A stretch of DNA of 64,000 nt from Stenotrophomonas oahuensis (lineage in GTDB: Bacteria > Pseudomonadota > Gammaproteobacteria > Xanthomonadales > Xanthomonadaceae), in NCBI RefSeq assembly GCF_031834595.1, contig NZ_CP115541.1:2102501-2166500 (forward strand), given 5' to 3'. Below, piece after piece: positions 45,047 through 52,932 of the stretch; positions within the stretch are counted from its first letter, which is position 1, and each line of letters begins with the position of its first letter. Made by a program: the position numbers and the translations under genes. The notes below the pieces were generated by a model. The model did no database searches and had not been told where the DNA came from. It saw only the letters and a program-made list of their open reading frames with translations.

Positions 45047-46479
45047 CAAGGGGTCTTGGCGCGCATGCGTTGGATGTTGGTGATGCGGTCGATGTAGCTC
45101 ACGGTGTCGCTGGCCATCATCGGCTCCAGCGGGGTCACCGAAACGCCGTTGAGGTGCGCCTGCACGCGGGTGCCGTCCGGTGCGAACCAGCTGCCACCGG
45201 CGGTGTCGTGAATCATCCAGGTGTTGCCGCCGAAGTGACCCAGGGTCAGCATCACGTGGCCCGGAATGTAGACCAGGTCGCCGGGCTGCAGATTTTTCAC
45301 TGCCTCCATGCGCTTGGCTTTGCCGTCTTTCGCGCTGAACGCAATGCGGTCCAGCGCCGGACTCACTGCCTGCGCGCTGGTATTGCGCGGCATCAGAATG
45401 CCGAAGCTGCGGTACACCTCGGAAACGAAGCCGCTGCAGTCGCGGGTGTCATACGAATGACCCCAGCCGTAGCGTTCGCCCAGGAACTTGAACGCCTGCG
45501 TGTACAGATCGCGCGGGGTCAGTTCCAGATAGGTTTCGCTGGTGTCCTGTGAGCGGGCGATCAGCGCCGGCACCAGGGCAAGCGAGCCATCGTCATTGCG
45601 TACCGGCAGCTGCACCACGTAGCTGGCATGCGCCTGCTGGCCGTTCACCGGCTGCTGCAGCGGCCAGTCGACCAGCGCTGGAAGACGCACGCCCATGTCC
45701 AGCTGCAGGCGCGAAACCCGCGGCTCCTCCGGGGTAAACGTGGTGAATACGGTGGCTCCGGTCACCACGCGGTAGTGTTCCGTTGCGCCGTAGCCCAGCA
45801 CCGTCGCTTTGTCGCCCACGCCGACGAAGCGCTTTTCGATCCACGCCGTGTAGCGCTCGCTGGTAACGAACAGCCACTGGCCATCCGCACTTTCATGCAG
45901 CACCGCCACCGCGTCGCCGGGGAACAGCGCCGATTCCTGGAAGCGGTCGATATCGGTATCGCCCGGGCGGCTGAGCACCCGCAGCAGCGTCGGGAAGGTC
46001 CGCAGCGCCGCGCGGTGCACCACCAGCCCGTACTGCAGCGGGCGGTTCGCGGCTATGGCGTCAGCGCCGGCGTTGGCGATGATGGACGCGCGCTGATCGG
46101 CGCTGATCGGCTGGCCGTCTTCGCCATACAGCGGCTTTTCCGGCCAGCCCGACAGTGCATCAAGGTCGGCTTTCACTTTAGCCCGGGTCAGCGAAGCCGG
46201 CAGCGCATCCAGGTTGTGAATGGACGGATCGTTCGCCCGCATGCGCGCGTTCTGCGCGTCGATGTCGTCCCGGCTGAGCAGAATCCGGTCTGCTTCGGTA
46301 GGGGGGATCGCTGGCCTGCCCGCGCCTCCGTCCTGCTCACCAGACCAGAACTCCGGGTGCAGGAACGAGTCGGTCAGCCCGATGACATCGCCATACCCCG
46401 AAAGCGGCCGCTCCGCGTCCTGTGCCCCAGTCGCGCCCGCGACCGTCAGCAACAGCGCCATCGCCATCGCCATCGCCAT
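45046..46479 (-). CDS. SH3-domain / NlpC-P60 murein peptidase
   Basis: A secreted protein of about 477 residues with a hydrophobic leader (MAMAMAMALLLTVAGATGA), SH3-like domains (about 140-320) and a C-terminal NlpC/P60 domain. Catalytic Cys348 lies in SYDTRDCSGFVSEVYRSFG and the His in PGHVMLTLGH. Related YkfC-type enzymes release L-Ala-D-Glu by cutting gamma-D-Glu-diaminopimelate bonds, which would feed the epimerase downstream. The start is uncertain: four GCCATC hexamer repeats at 46457-46480 give several ATGs in succession, TTG starts are also possible, and the frame upstream runs into a REP. Confidence 0.87.
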   Translation of the reverse strand: MAMAMAMALLLTVAGATGAQDAERPLSGYGDVIGLTDSFLHPEFWSGEQDGGAGRPAIPPTEADRILLSRDDIDAQNARMRANDPSIHNLDALPASLTRAKVKADLDALSGWPEKPLYGEDGQPISADQRASIIANAGADAIAANRPLQYGLVVHRAALRTFPTLLRVLSRPGDTDIDRFQESALFPGDAVAVLHESADGQWLFVTSERYTAWIEKRFVGVGDKATVLGYGATEHYRVVTGATVFTTFTPEEPRVSRLQLDMGVRLPALVDWPLQQPVNGQQAHASYVVQLPVRNDDGSLALVPALIARSQDTSETYLELTPRDLYTQAFKFLGERYGWGHSYDTRDCSGFVSEVYRSFGILMPRNTSAQAVSPALDRIAFSAKDGKAKRMEAVKNLQPGDLVYIPGHVMLTLGHFGGNTWMIHDTAGGSWFAPDGTRVQAHLNGVSVTPLEPMMASDTVSYIDRITNIQRMRAKTP

Positions 46480-46545
46480 CGCGCGCAACCGCAAACCGGC
46501 CTGGCCCCCGCGCGCCGCCCGCACTCGCGACGCGGCCTGATTCCC

Positions 46546-46570
46546 GTAGTGACACGCCATGCGTGTCATC
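46546..46570 (+). repeat. GTAG-type REP upstream of the NlpC/P60 gene
   Basis: GTAGTGACACGCCATGCGTG and its arm, lying between the probable start of the NlpC/P60 gene and its promoter region, thus in the 5' untranslated leader. Confidence 0.82.
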
Positions 46571-46617
46571 GACCCAGCATCAACGCCCATCAACGGTCAC
46601 CCTCCAGAAAACCTTGT

Positions 46618-46688
46618 GGAATATTTATTCCTTCTTCAGCCAAAAGCAAGAATAAATTATTGACCGCCTACCCGCCGCGTGTTACACA
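46618..46688. promoter_or_regulatory. Divergent promoter region with a palindromic operator
   Basis: An AT-rich block in GC-rich surroundings. GGAATATTTATTCC (46618-46631) is a near-perfect palindrome and a related AATAAATTATT lies at 46651-46661. Leftward, TTGCTT and TAAATA 16 bp apart give a candidate promoter whose -10 lies in the palindrome. Rightward, TTGACC (46660-46665), 17 bp and TACACA (46683-46688) fit a promoter for the transglutaminase operon. The RpiR/MurR protein of the locus is the likely ligand. Confidence 0.55.
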
Positions 46689-46721
46689 GCGATTACCACC
46701 CGCACCTGTGGAAGTGTCGCC

Positions 46722-48299
46722 GTGGAATCCGCAGTTCGCAAACCGCACCGGCTCCGTCGCTTCGCCTGGCACACCGCAGCCTGCCTGCTGCTGGTGTCGC
46801 CGGCGCTGTGCGCGCAGCCGATGCCTGCGCTGCCGGATCTCATCACCCAGATAGACGCCGGCCACTTCGCCCAGGCCGAAGCCGACATCAGCCGCGCCTT
46901 GGCCGATGCCAACCTCAGCCAGGACCAGCGCGACGCCTACACCTTCCAGCGCGAGCGCATGCGCCGCATCCGCCTCGACTTCACCCTGGATGCCGCCGCC
47001 GCGCAGGCCCAGGTGCGCAAGCAGATTCCTGACCTGACCGACGCCGAGTTCGCCCGCTGGGACGCACAGGGGCATCTGGAGCATCTGGACATCGACGGCC
47101 AGCGCCACTGGTTCAAGCGCGCACCGTCGAACCTGTTTCGGGTGAGCGCCGAGGCCCGTGCCCGTCGTGCGCCGGGCGTGCCGGTGCCGAAGGACGGGCC
47201 GTATGAAGTGCTTGGGCCGCACCATCAAGAGGTGGTTGACGCGGCACGTTCGTATCGACCAACGGTCGATACCTACCGGGATGACGTCGGCGATCATCAT
47301 CCCGCGGCATCCACCACCGACGACCGGAATGCCGGTAGCCCACGACCGTTGGTCGTGGGCCCGCTATCCCTCACCCCACGCCACGTCACCGTCACTCAAT
47401 CCCTCACCGTCAAACCCGACACAGTGCCCGCCGGTGAAACCGTGCGCGCCTGGATTCCATACCCCCGCGCCATCCCCGGCCAGCAGGAAAACATTCGTTT
47501 CCTCGGCAGCAGCGGCGGCACCGCGCCCGCGCAGATCGCCCCGGAAGACACCCAGCAGCGCACCGCCTACCTGCAGGCCCCTGCCGTCGCCGGCCAGCCC
47601 ACGCAGTTCGAGGTTCGCTACGAACTCACCGTGTACGCCCGCCACACCGACATCGACCCGGCCAAGGTGCAGCCCACGCCAAACGACCCGGCGCTGCAGC
47701 CGTACCTGACCGAACGCGCCCCGCACGTGGTGTTCACTCCCGCCCTGCGCGCGTTCTCCCAACGCATCGTCGGCGACGAAACCAACCCTTATCGCATCTT
47801 CGAAAAACTCTTCGACGCCGTAGACCGCATCCCCTGGGCCGGCGCACGCGAGTATTCCACCCTGTCCAACATCAGCGACTACGCCCTGCACGCCGGCCAC
47901 GCCGACTGCGGCCAGCAGACCCTGCTGCTGATCACCCTGCTGCGCCTGAACGGCATTCCCGCGCGCTGGCAGTCCGGCATGGTCTATTCCGACGACGCGG
48001 TGGGTTACAACAACCTGCACGACTGGGGCGCGGTGTACCTCGCGCCGTACGGCTGGGTCCCGATGGACGTCACCACTGGCCGCCTGCACAGCAGCACGCC
48101 CGCCCTGCGCGACTTCTATATGGGCGGCCTGGACGCCTACCGCATCGCCTTCAACGACGATTACGACCGGCCGCTGGTGCCGGCGAAGCACTACCCGCGC
48201 TCGGACACGGTCGACAACCAGCGCGGTGAAGTGGAGTGGTCCGGCGGCAACCTGTACTACGACCAGTGGACCTACGACTTCCAGTCACACATGAAATAA
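46722..48299 (+). CDS. Secreted transglutaminase-like protein
   Basis: A 525-residue protein with a signal peptide (to about residue 31) and a C-terminal transglutaminase-like cysteine protease fold. The triad is readable: Cys396 in GHADCGQQT, His433 in NNLHDWGAV and Asp449 in GWVPMDV. Such secreted proteins often hydrolyse peptides or cross-links. Residues about 178-214 are encoded by a pair of REP elements (47252-47361) that keep the frame, inserted between an N-terminal helical part and the body. The GTG start at 46722 is preceded by GGAAG at 7 nt. It heads the rightward operon. Confidence 0.82.
   Translation: MESAVRKPHRLRRFAWHTAACLLLVSPALCAQPMPALPDLITQIDAGHFAQAEADISRALADANLSQDQRDAYTFQRERMRRIRLDFTLDAAAAQAQVRKQIPDLTDAEFARWDAQGHLEHLDIDGQRHWFKRAPSNLFRVSAEARARRAPGVPVPKDGPYEVLGPHHQEVVDAARSYRPTVDTYRDDVGDHHPAASTTDDRNAGSPRPLVVGPLSLTPRHVTVTQSLTVKPDTVPAGETVRAWIPYPRAIPGQQENIRFLGSSGGTAPAQIAPEDTQQRTAYLQAPAVAGQPTQFEVRYELTVYARHTDIDPAKVQPTPNDPALQPYLTERAPHVVFTPALRAFSQRIVGDETNPYRIFEKLFDAVDRIPWAGAREYSTLSNISDYALHAGHADCGQQTLLLITLLRLNGIPARWQSGMVYSDDAVGYNNLHDWGAVYLAPYGWVPMDVTTGRLHSSTPALRDFYMGGLDAYRIAFNDDYDRPLVPAKHYPRSDTVDNQRGEVEWSGGNLYYDQWTYDFQSHMK
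47252..47361. repeat. Pair of inverted GTAG-type REPs inside a coding sequence
   Basis: A minus-strand REP at 47252-47277 and a plus-strand REP at 47334-47361, in frame within the transglutaminase gene. They encode SYRPTVDTYR and GSPRPLVVGP, separated by a polar segment. Confidence 0.9.
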
Positions 48300-48340
48300 C
48301 CCACCACCACCATTTCACAATCTGCAGGAGAGAGCAGGGG

Positions 48341-51300
48341 ATGAAAGCGAACAGTTTGAAGCGGGCGGCGCTGTGCGTCGCACTCGGGGCCTGTCTTGGC
48401 GTTGTGGCTCCCGGCATTGCCTGGGCCCAGGCCGTCAGCGGTGCGGTCGCCGGCCGCGCCACCGCCGGTGACCAGGTCACCGTGGTCAGCACCAGCACCG
48501 GGGCCAGCCGCAGCGTCACCGTCGGCAGCGACGGTACCTATCGCCTGGGCCAGCTGCCGGTGGGTGACTATCGCCTGCAGGTCAGCCGTAATGGCCAAAA
48601 CCTCGGCGACAGCGTGGCGGTCAGTGTGGCCGTCGGCGGCACCACCAACGTCAACCTGGCCAGCAGCGGTGACGTCGTCAATCTGGATGCACTGCAGGTG
48701 GTGGGCACGCGCGTGGTGAACCGCGTGGACGTGTTCTCCACCGAAAGCTCGTTCAACGTCAACCGCCAGGAAGTCTCGCGCCTGCCGGTGGCGCAGGACC
48801 TTTCCGCCGTCGCGCTGCTTGCGCCGGGTGTGGTGGGCGGCAACTCCACCTTCGGCGGTCTGTCGTTCGCCGGTTCCTCGGTGGCCGAGAACGCGGTGTT
48901 CATCAACGGTCTCAATGTCACCGACATGTACACCCGGCGCGGCTTCTCCAGCGCACCGTTTGCGTTCTTCAACGAATTCCAGGTCAAGACCGGCGGCTAC
49001 TCGGTGGAGTTCGGCCGTTCCACCGGTGGCGTCATCAATGCGGTGACCCGCTCGGGCAGCAATGAATTTGAAGGCGGCATCGAAGTCACCGCCGAACCGT
49101 CCGCATGGCGCTCCAGCGGACGCGACCATTTCCACCGCGACGGCAGCGCGCATTCCTACGCCAGCCGCGATGACAGCAGCTTCTTCAAGACCAATGTGTG
49201 GGCCAGCGGCCCGGTGGTGAAAGACAAGCTGTTCCTGTTCGCCATGTATGAAAAGCGCGACGAGAACGGCCACAACACCTCCAACGACGCCCTCACCTGG
49301 TTCAAGAACGAGGCCGACAACGGCTTCTGGGGCACCAAGCTCGACTGGAACATCAACGACAACCACAGCCTGGCGCTGCTGGCGTTCAGCGACGAAACCG
49401 AAACCACCGCCGGCGCGTACAACTACGACTGGGACGACAACGTCATCGGTGCGTGGGGCGGTGATTCGGTCACCGAAGCCGGCGGCAAGAACTGGTCGGC
49501 CACCTACACCGGCCATTTCGGCGAAACCTTCACCGCCCGCGCCATGGTCGGCCAGAACAACCAGCGTGCGTTCACTCGTTCCTCGCTGGACGAACTGTGC
49601 AGCCCGGTGTTCACCGATGCCAGCTACGCCTCGCGCCTGGGTCAGCTCAATGGGCTGCGCCCCGGCTGCCATCCCACTGGTGCCGCCGTGGCCGAGCGTG
49701 ACGACACCCGCGATGTCGCCCGCCTCGATTTCGAATGGCAGCTCGGCACGCACCTGCTGCGCTTCGGTGTCGACCGCGAGCTGATGACCACCGAGCAGAG
49801 CACCCGCTACCCTGGCCCCACCCAGCTCAGCTACACCGCCTATGTGGCCCGCCCCGGTGATGAAGTGTGGGACGGTGCCAACGCTTTTGTGCCGCCCGGC
49901 GTGACCGAGATGCTGCGCGCGCGCAACCGCGTGTCCGGCGGCACCTTTGAAACCGAAGCCAATGCCTTCTACCTCGAAGACATCTGGAACATCACCCCCA
50001 ACCTCATGCTCAACCTGGGCGTGCGCTGGGACCGCTTCGAGAACCGCACCGCGGATGGCGATGCCTTCATCAAGATGGACGACCTCATCGCCCCGCGCTT
50101 CGGTTTCAGCTGGGACATGAAGGGTGACGGCACCACCAAGCTGTTCGGTAACGCCGGCCGCTACTACCTGCCGGTCACCAACAACATCAACGTCAACTTC
50201 GCCGGCGGCCTCACCGACGAGTACAGCTACTACGTGCTCAACGGCTGGCAGACCCAGGCCAACCCGGTCACCGGTGCGCCGTATGCCGCGCCGATCATCG
50301 GCCAGCAGATCGGCCCGGTCGACACCCGCATGAACACTGGTGCGGCCGACCTTCGCCAGAGCGTGGACCGCGACCTCAAGGCCGTGTACCAGGACGAATA
50401 CATCCTCGGCTTCCAGAGCATGCTCAACCAGGCCTGGTCGTGGGGCATCAACGCCACCTACCGGCGCATGACCCGCGCGCTGGACGACATGCGCCTGAAC
50501 TACACCCCGTGCGGCCCGACCGGCACCACCCTGTGGCCGATCGCCAACCCCGGTGAAAGCCTGACCATCTGGGGCGATTCCAGCATCGGCTGCGCCGAGG
50601 AAGGCTGGATCACCATCGACACCGCCAACAGCGGCTACCGCAAGGGCGGCAGTGGCGAAGTGGTCGGCTACTCCAAGCCCAAGCGCACCTACAAGGCGCT
50701 GGAATTCCAGATCGACCGCGCCTGGGACGAGAAGTGGCTGTTCAACGCGTCCTACCTGTGGTCACGCAGCGACGGCAACTTTGAAGGCCCGGTCAATTCG
50801 GACACCGGCTACGGTGATACCGGCATGGTCCAGCACTGGGACCACCCCGCCAACAACGAACGCTATGGCGTGCTGTTCAACGACTTCCGCCACCAGTTCA
50901 AGTTCCGCGCTGCGTATGCGCTGAGCGAGCAGTGGAGCTTCGGCACCACCCTGCAGGTGCAGTCCGGTGGCCCGGTCACCGCATTCGGCGTGATGTGGCC
51001 CAACGACAGCACTGCCGGCGGCAGCACCAGCAGCGAAAGCAGCGGCGGCGGCACCGGCTGGCTGTGCGTGGCCAACTGCAGCGGCACCTACGCCCAGCGC
51101 CAGTTCGAGTACAGCCCGCGCGGTGCCTATGGCCGCCTGCCCTGGACCTGGACCATGGGAGCCAACGTCACCTGGCGTCTGCCGGTGGAAGGCGTGGACC
51201 TGAGCGTGCGGCTGTCGGTGTTCAACCTGTTCAACAACCAGACCGTGGTCAACGTGCACCAGCGTTATGAAGCCCAGCCGGGCCAGTACCGCGAGAGCAC

Positions 51301-51367
51301 GTTCAACACCGGCACCCGTTGGCAGGCCCCGCGGTATACGCAGCTGCAGGCGACGTGGAATTTCTGA
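48341..51367 (+). CDS. Oar-like TonB-dependent receptor
   Basis: A 1008-residue outer membrane transporter. A signal peptide (to about residue 29) is followed by a carboxypeptidase-regulatory-like beta-sandwich (about 30-110), a plug domain (about 115-240, with VFINGLNVTDMYTRRGF and GRSTGGVINAVTRSGSNEFEG), and a 22-strand barrel ending RYTQLQATWNF with a terminal Phe. Oar-like receptors take up large or complex ligands through TonB energy. Here it is followed by peptidases, so the ligand is probably a peptide or murein fragment; this is inference. AGGAGAGAGCAGGGG precedes the ATG. It overlaps the next gene by 1 nt. Confidence 0.92.
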   Translation: MKANSLKRAALCVALGACLGVVAPGIAWAQAVSGAVAGRATAGDQVTVVSTSTGASRSVTVGSDGTYRLGQLPVGDYRLQVSRNGQNLGDSVAVSVAVGGTTNVNLASSGDVVNLDALQVVGTRVVNRVDVFSTESSFNVNRQEVSRLPVAQDLSAVALLAPGVVGGNSTFGGLSFAGSSVAENAVFINGLNVTDMYTRRGFSSAPFAFFNEFQVKTGGYSVEFGRSTGGVINAVTRSGSNEFEGGIEVTAEPSAWRSSGRDHFHRDGSAHSYASRDDSSFFKTNVWASGPVVKDKLFLFAMYEKRDENGHNTSNDALTWFKNEADNGFWGTKLDWNINDNHSLALLAFSDETETTAGAYNYDWDDNVIGAWGGDSVTEAGGKNWSATYTGHFGETFTARAMVGQNNQRAFTRSSLDELCSPVFTDASYASRLGQLNGLRPGCHPTGAAVAERDDTRDVARLDFEWQLGTHLLRFGVDRELMTTEQSTRYPGPTQLSYTAYVARPGDEVWDGANAFVPPGVTEMLRARNRVSGGTFETEANAFYLEDIWNITPNLMLNLGVRWDRFENRTADGDAFIKMDDLIAPRFGFSWDMKGDGTTKLFGNAGRYYLPVTNNINVNFAGGLTDEYSYYVLNGWQTQANPVTGAPYAAPIIGQQIGPVDTRMNTGAADLRQSVDRDLKAVYQDEYILGFQSMLNQAWSWGINATYRRMTRALDDMRLNYTPCGPTGTTLWPIANPGESLTIWGDSSIGCAEEGWITIDTANSGYRKGGSGEVVGYSKPKRTYKALEFQIDRAWDEKWLFNASYLWSRSDGNFEGPVNSDTGYGDTGMVQHWDHPANNERYGVLFNDFRHQFKFRAAYALSEQWSFGTTLQVQSGGPVTAFGVMWPNDSTAGGSTSSESSGGGTGWLCVANCSGTYAQRQFEYSPRGAYGRLPWTWTMGANVTWRLPVEGVDLSVRLSVFNLFNNQTVVNVHQRYEAQPGQYRESTFNTGTRWQAPRYTQLQATWNF

Positions 51368-52932
51368 TGGCGATCTTCCATCAATGGCTGACCGCATTGA
51401 TGGTGGTGATCTCCCGTAGAGCCGGGCTCTGCCCGGCTGCTTTTCCGCGGTACCCCGTGGAGCCGGGCAAGACCCGGCTCTACATCGCGTTGGCATTGTT
51501 CATCCCCACGGTCGCATCTGCCTCCCCCTTCACCCCACTGCTGGACCAAACCATCCAGCACTACCCGGTCGAAGGCATCGCCATGGCCGTCATCGAAGAC
51601 GGCCAAACCACCTTCACCGCCACCCGCGGCGAAGGCATCACCGACCACACCCGCTTCAAAATCGCCTCCAACACCAAAGCCATGACCGCCGCGGTCCTGG
51701 CCCGCCTGGTCCAGCGCGGCGTGTTGCACTGGAACGACCCGGTCATCCAACACCTGCCGCAGTTCCGCATGCACGACCCCTGGGTCACCGAACACATGCA
51801 GGTGCGCGACCTGCTCATCCACAACAGCGGTCTCGGCCTCGGCGCAGGCGACCTGATGCTGTGGCCCGAGCCCAACGCCTACACCCGCGCCGACATCATC
51901 GCCGGGCTGGCCCACCTCAAGCCCGTCACCAGCTTCCGCAGCGGCTACGCCTACGACAACCTGATGTACGTCGTCGCTGGCGAAGTGGCCGCTGCCGCCG
52001 CCGGCAAGCCGATCGACGTACTGCTGCAGGAAGAGCTGTTCACCCCGCTGGGCATGACCGGCTGCCAGACCGACCCCACCCAGACCTCGCTCGCCGCCGG
52101 TGGCGTCCGCTGCAGCCTGCGCGATATGACCCGCTGGATGCAGGTGTTGCTGGACCCGTCGCTCGTCCCCGATTGGCTCAACGCCGAGCAGCGCCGGCAG
52201 CTGTGGACCGCCCACATGCCCATGCCCCTCGGCGAACGCCAACGGCGCTGGGACAACGCGCATTTCTCCGCCTACGGCTATGGCTGGCGGCTGTCGGACA
52301 TGGACGGCCAGTTCAAGGTGGCCCACACCGGCACCTTGAGTGGTGCGTATTCCTCGCTGGCGTTGCTGCCAGACAGCAGGAAAGGCGTCGTCATCCTCAT
52401 CAACGGTGAAGGCGAAAACGCCAGAACCGTCTTGATGCAGGCCGCATTGAAGACCCTGATCCACGCAACATCGATCGACCAAACCCCGCGTAGTGACGCG
52501 CCATGCGCGTCATCGCCATGCCAAAACACCGCGACCAAACCCACGATCGCCCCATACATCACCGAACTCCAATCCGAACACACCACCCGCAAACCCCGCC
52601 CCGACACCTCCGCCCGCACCCCAGCCCCCACCACCGTCCCCTGGCAGGGCATCTACCAGGACCCCTGGCTGGGCACCGCCCACCTCTGCCCCGAAAACGG
52701 GAAACTCCGCTTCAGCGTCGAAAAATCCCCACGCCTGCGCGGAACCGTGATGCAGCTCGATTCCCGTTGGCTGGTGCAGTGGGATACCCTCGAAGCGGAC
52801 GCCGAGCCCTGGCTGCAGGTATCGCCGGGCACCCCGCAGACCCTGAGCCTGCGTGCCATCGACCCGGATATCGACTTCAGCTATGACTATCAGGACCTGC
52901 ATTTCACCCGCACAGGCAGTTGCCCCCGGTAG
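51367..52932 (+). CDS. Serine beta-lactamase-like (S12) peptidase or esterase
   Basis: A 521-residue S12-family protein. The catalytic Ser101-x-x-Lys104 (ASNTKAMT), the Tyr of SGYAYDNLMY, and the HTG motif (VAHTGTLSGAY) are present. A C-terminal domain (about 410-521) follows a Pro/Thr linker. The ATG overlaps the receptor stop (TGATG). Its N-terminus is odd: MAIFHQWLTALMVVIS is followed by about 23 REP-encoded residues and then the hydrophobic IALALFIPTVASA, as if a signal peptide had been split; a GTG at 51454 in the REP would give a normal signal peptide. Another REP lies in the linker (52490-52512) and the stop TAG is in a third. Confidence 0.82.
   Translation: MAIFHQWLTALMVVISRRAGLCPAAFPRYPVEPGKTRLYIALALFIPTVASASPFTPLLDQTIQHYPVEGIAMAVIEDGQTTFTATRGEGITDHTRFKIASNTKAMTAAVLARLVQRGVLHWNDPVIQHLPQFRMHDPWVTEHMQVRDLLIHNSGLGLGAGDLMLWPEPNAYTRADIIAGLAHLKPVTSFRSGYAYDNLMYVVAGEVAAAAAGKPIDVLLQEELFTPLGMTGCQTDPTQTSLAAGGVRCSLRDMTRWMQVLLDPSLVPDWLNAEQRRQLWTAHMPMPLGERQRRWDNAHFSAYGYGWRLSDMDGQFKVAHTGTLSGAYSSLALLPDSRKGVVILINGEGENARTVLMQAALKTLIHATSIDQTPRSDAPCASSPCQNTATKPTIAPYITELQSEHTTRKPRPDTSARTPAPTTVPWQGIYQDPWLGTAHLCPENGKLRFSVEKSPRLRGTVMQLDSRWLVQWDTLEADAEPWLQVSPGTPQTLSLRAIDPDIDFSYDYQDLHFTRTGSCPR
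51416..51483. repeat. Pair of inverted GTAG-type REPs in the signal region of the S12 gene
   Basis: GTAGAGCCGGGCTCTGCCCG at 51416-51440 and the reverse-oriented GAGCCGGGCAAGACCCGGCT at 51456-51483, in frame in the coding sequence. Confidence 0.87.
52490..52512 (+). repeat. GTAG-type REP in the linker of the S12 gene
   Basis: GTAGTGACGCGCCATGCGCG in frame; encodes RSDAPCASS. Confidence 0.85.

Noticed and set aside
48272..49753. Minus-strand open frame opposite the TonB receptor
   Set aside because: It is a shadow of the receptor coding sequence with no ribosome site or motif.
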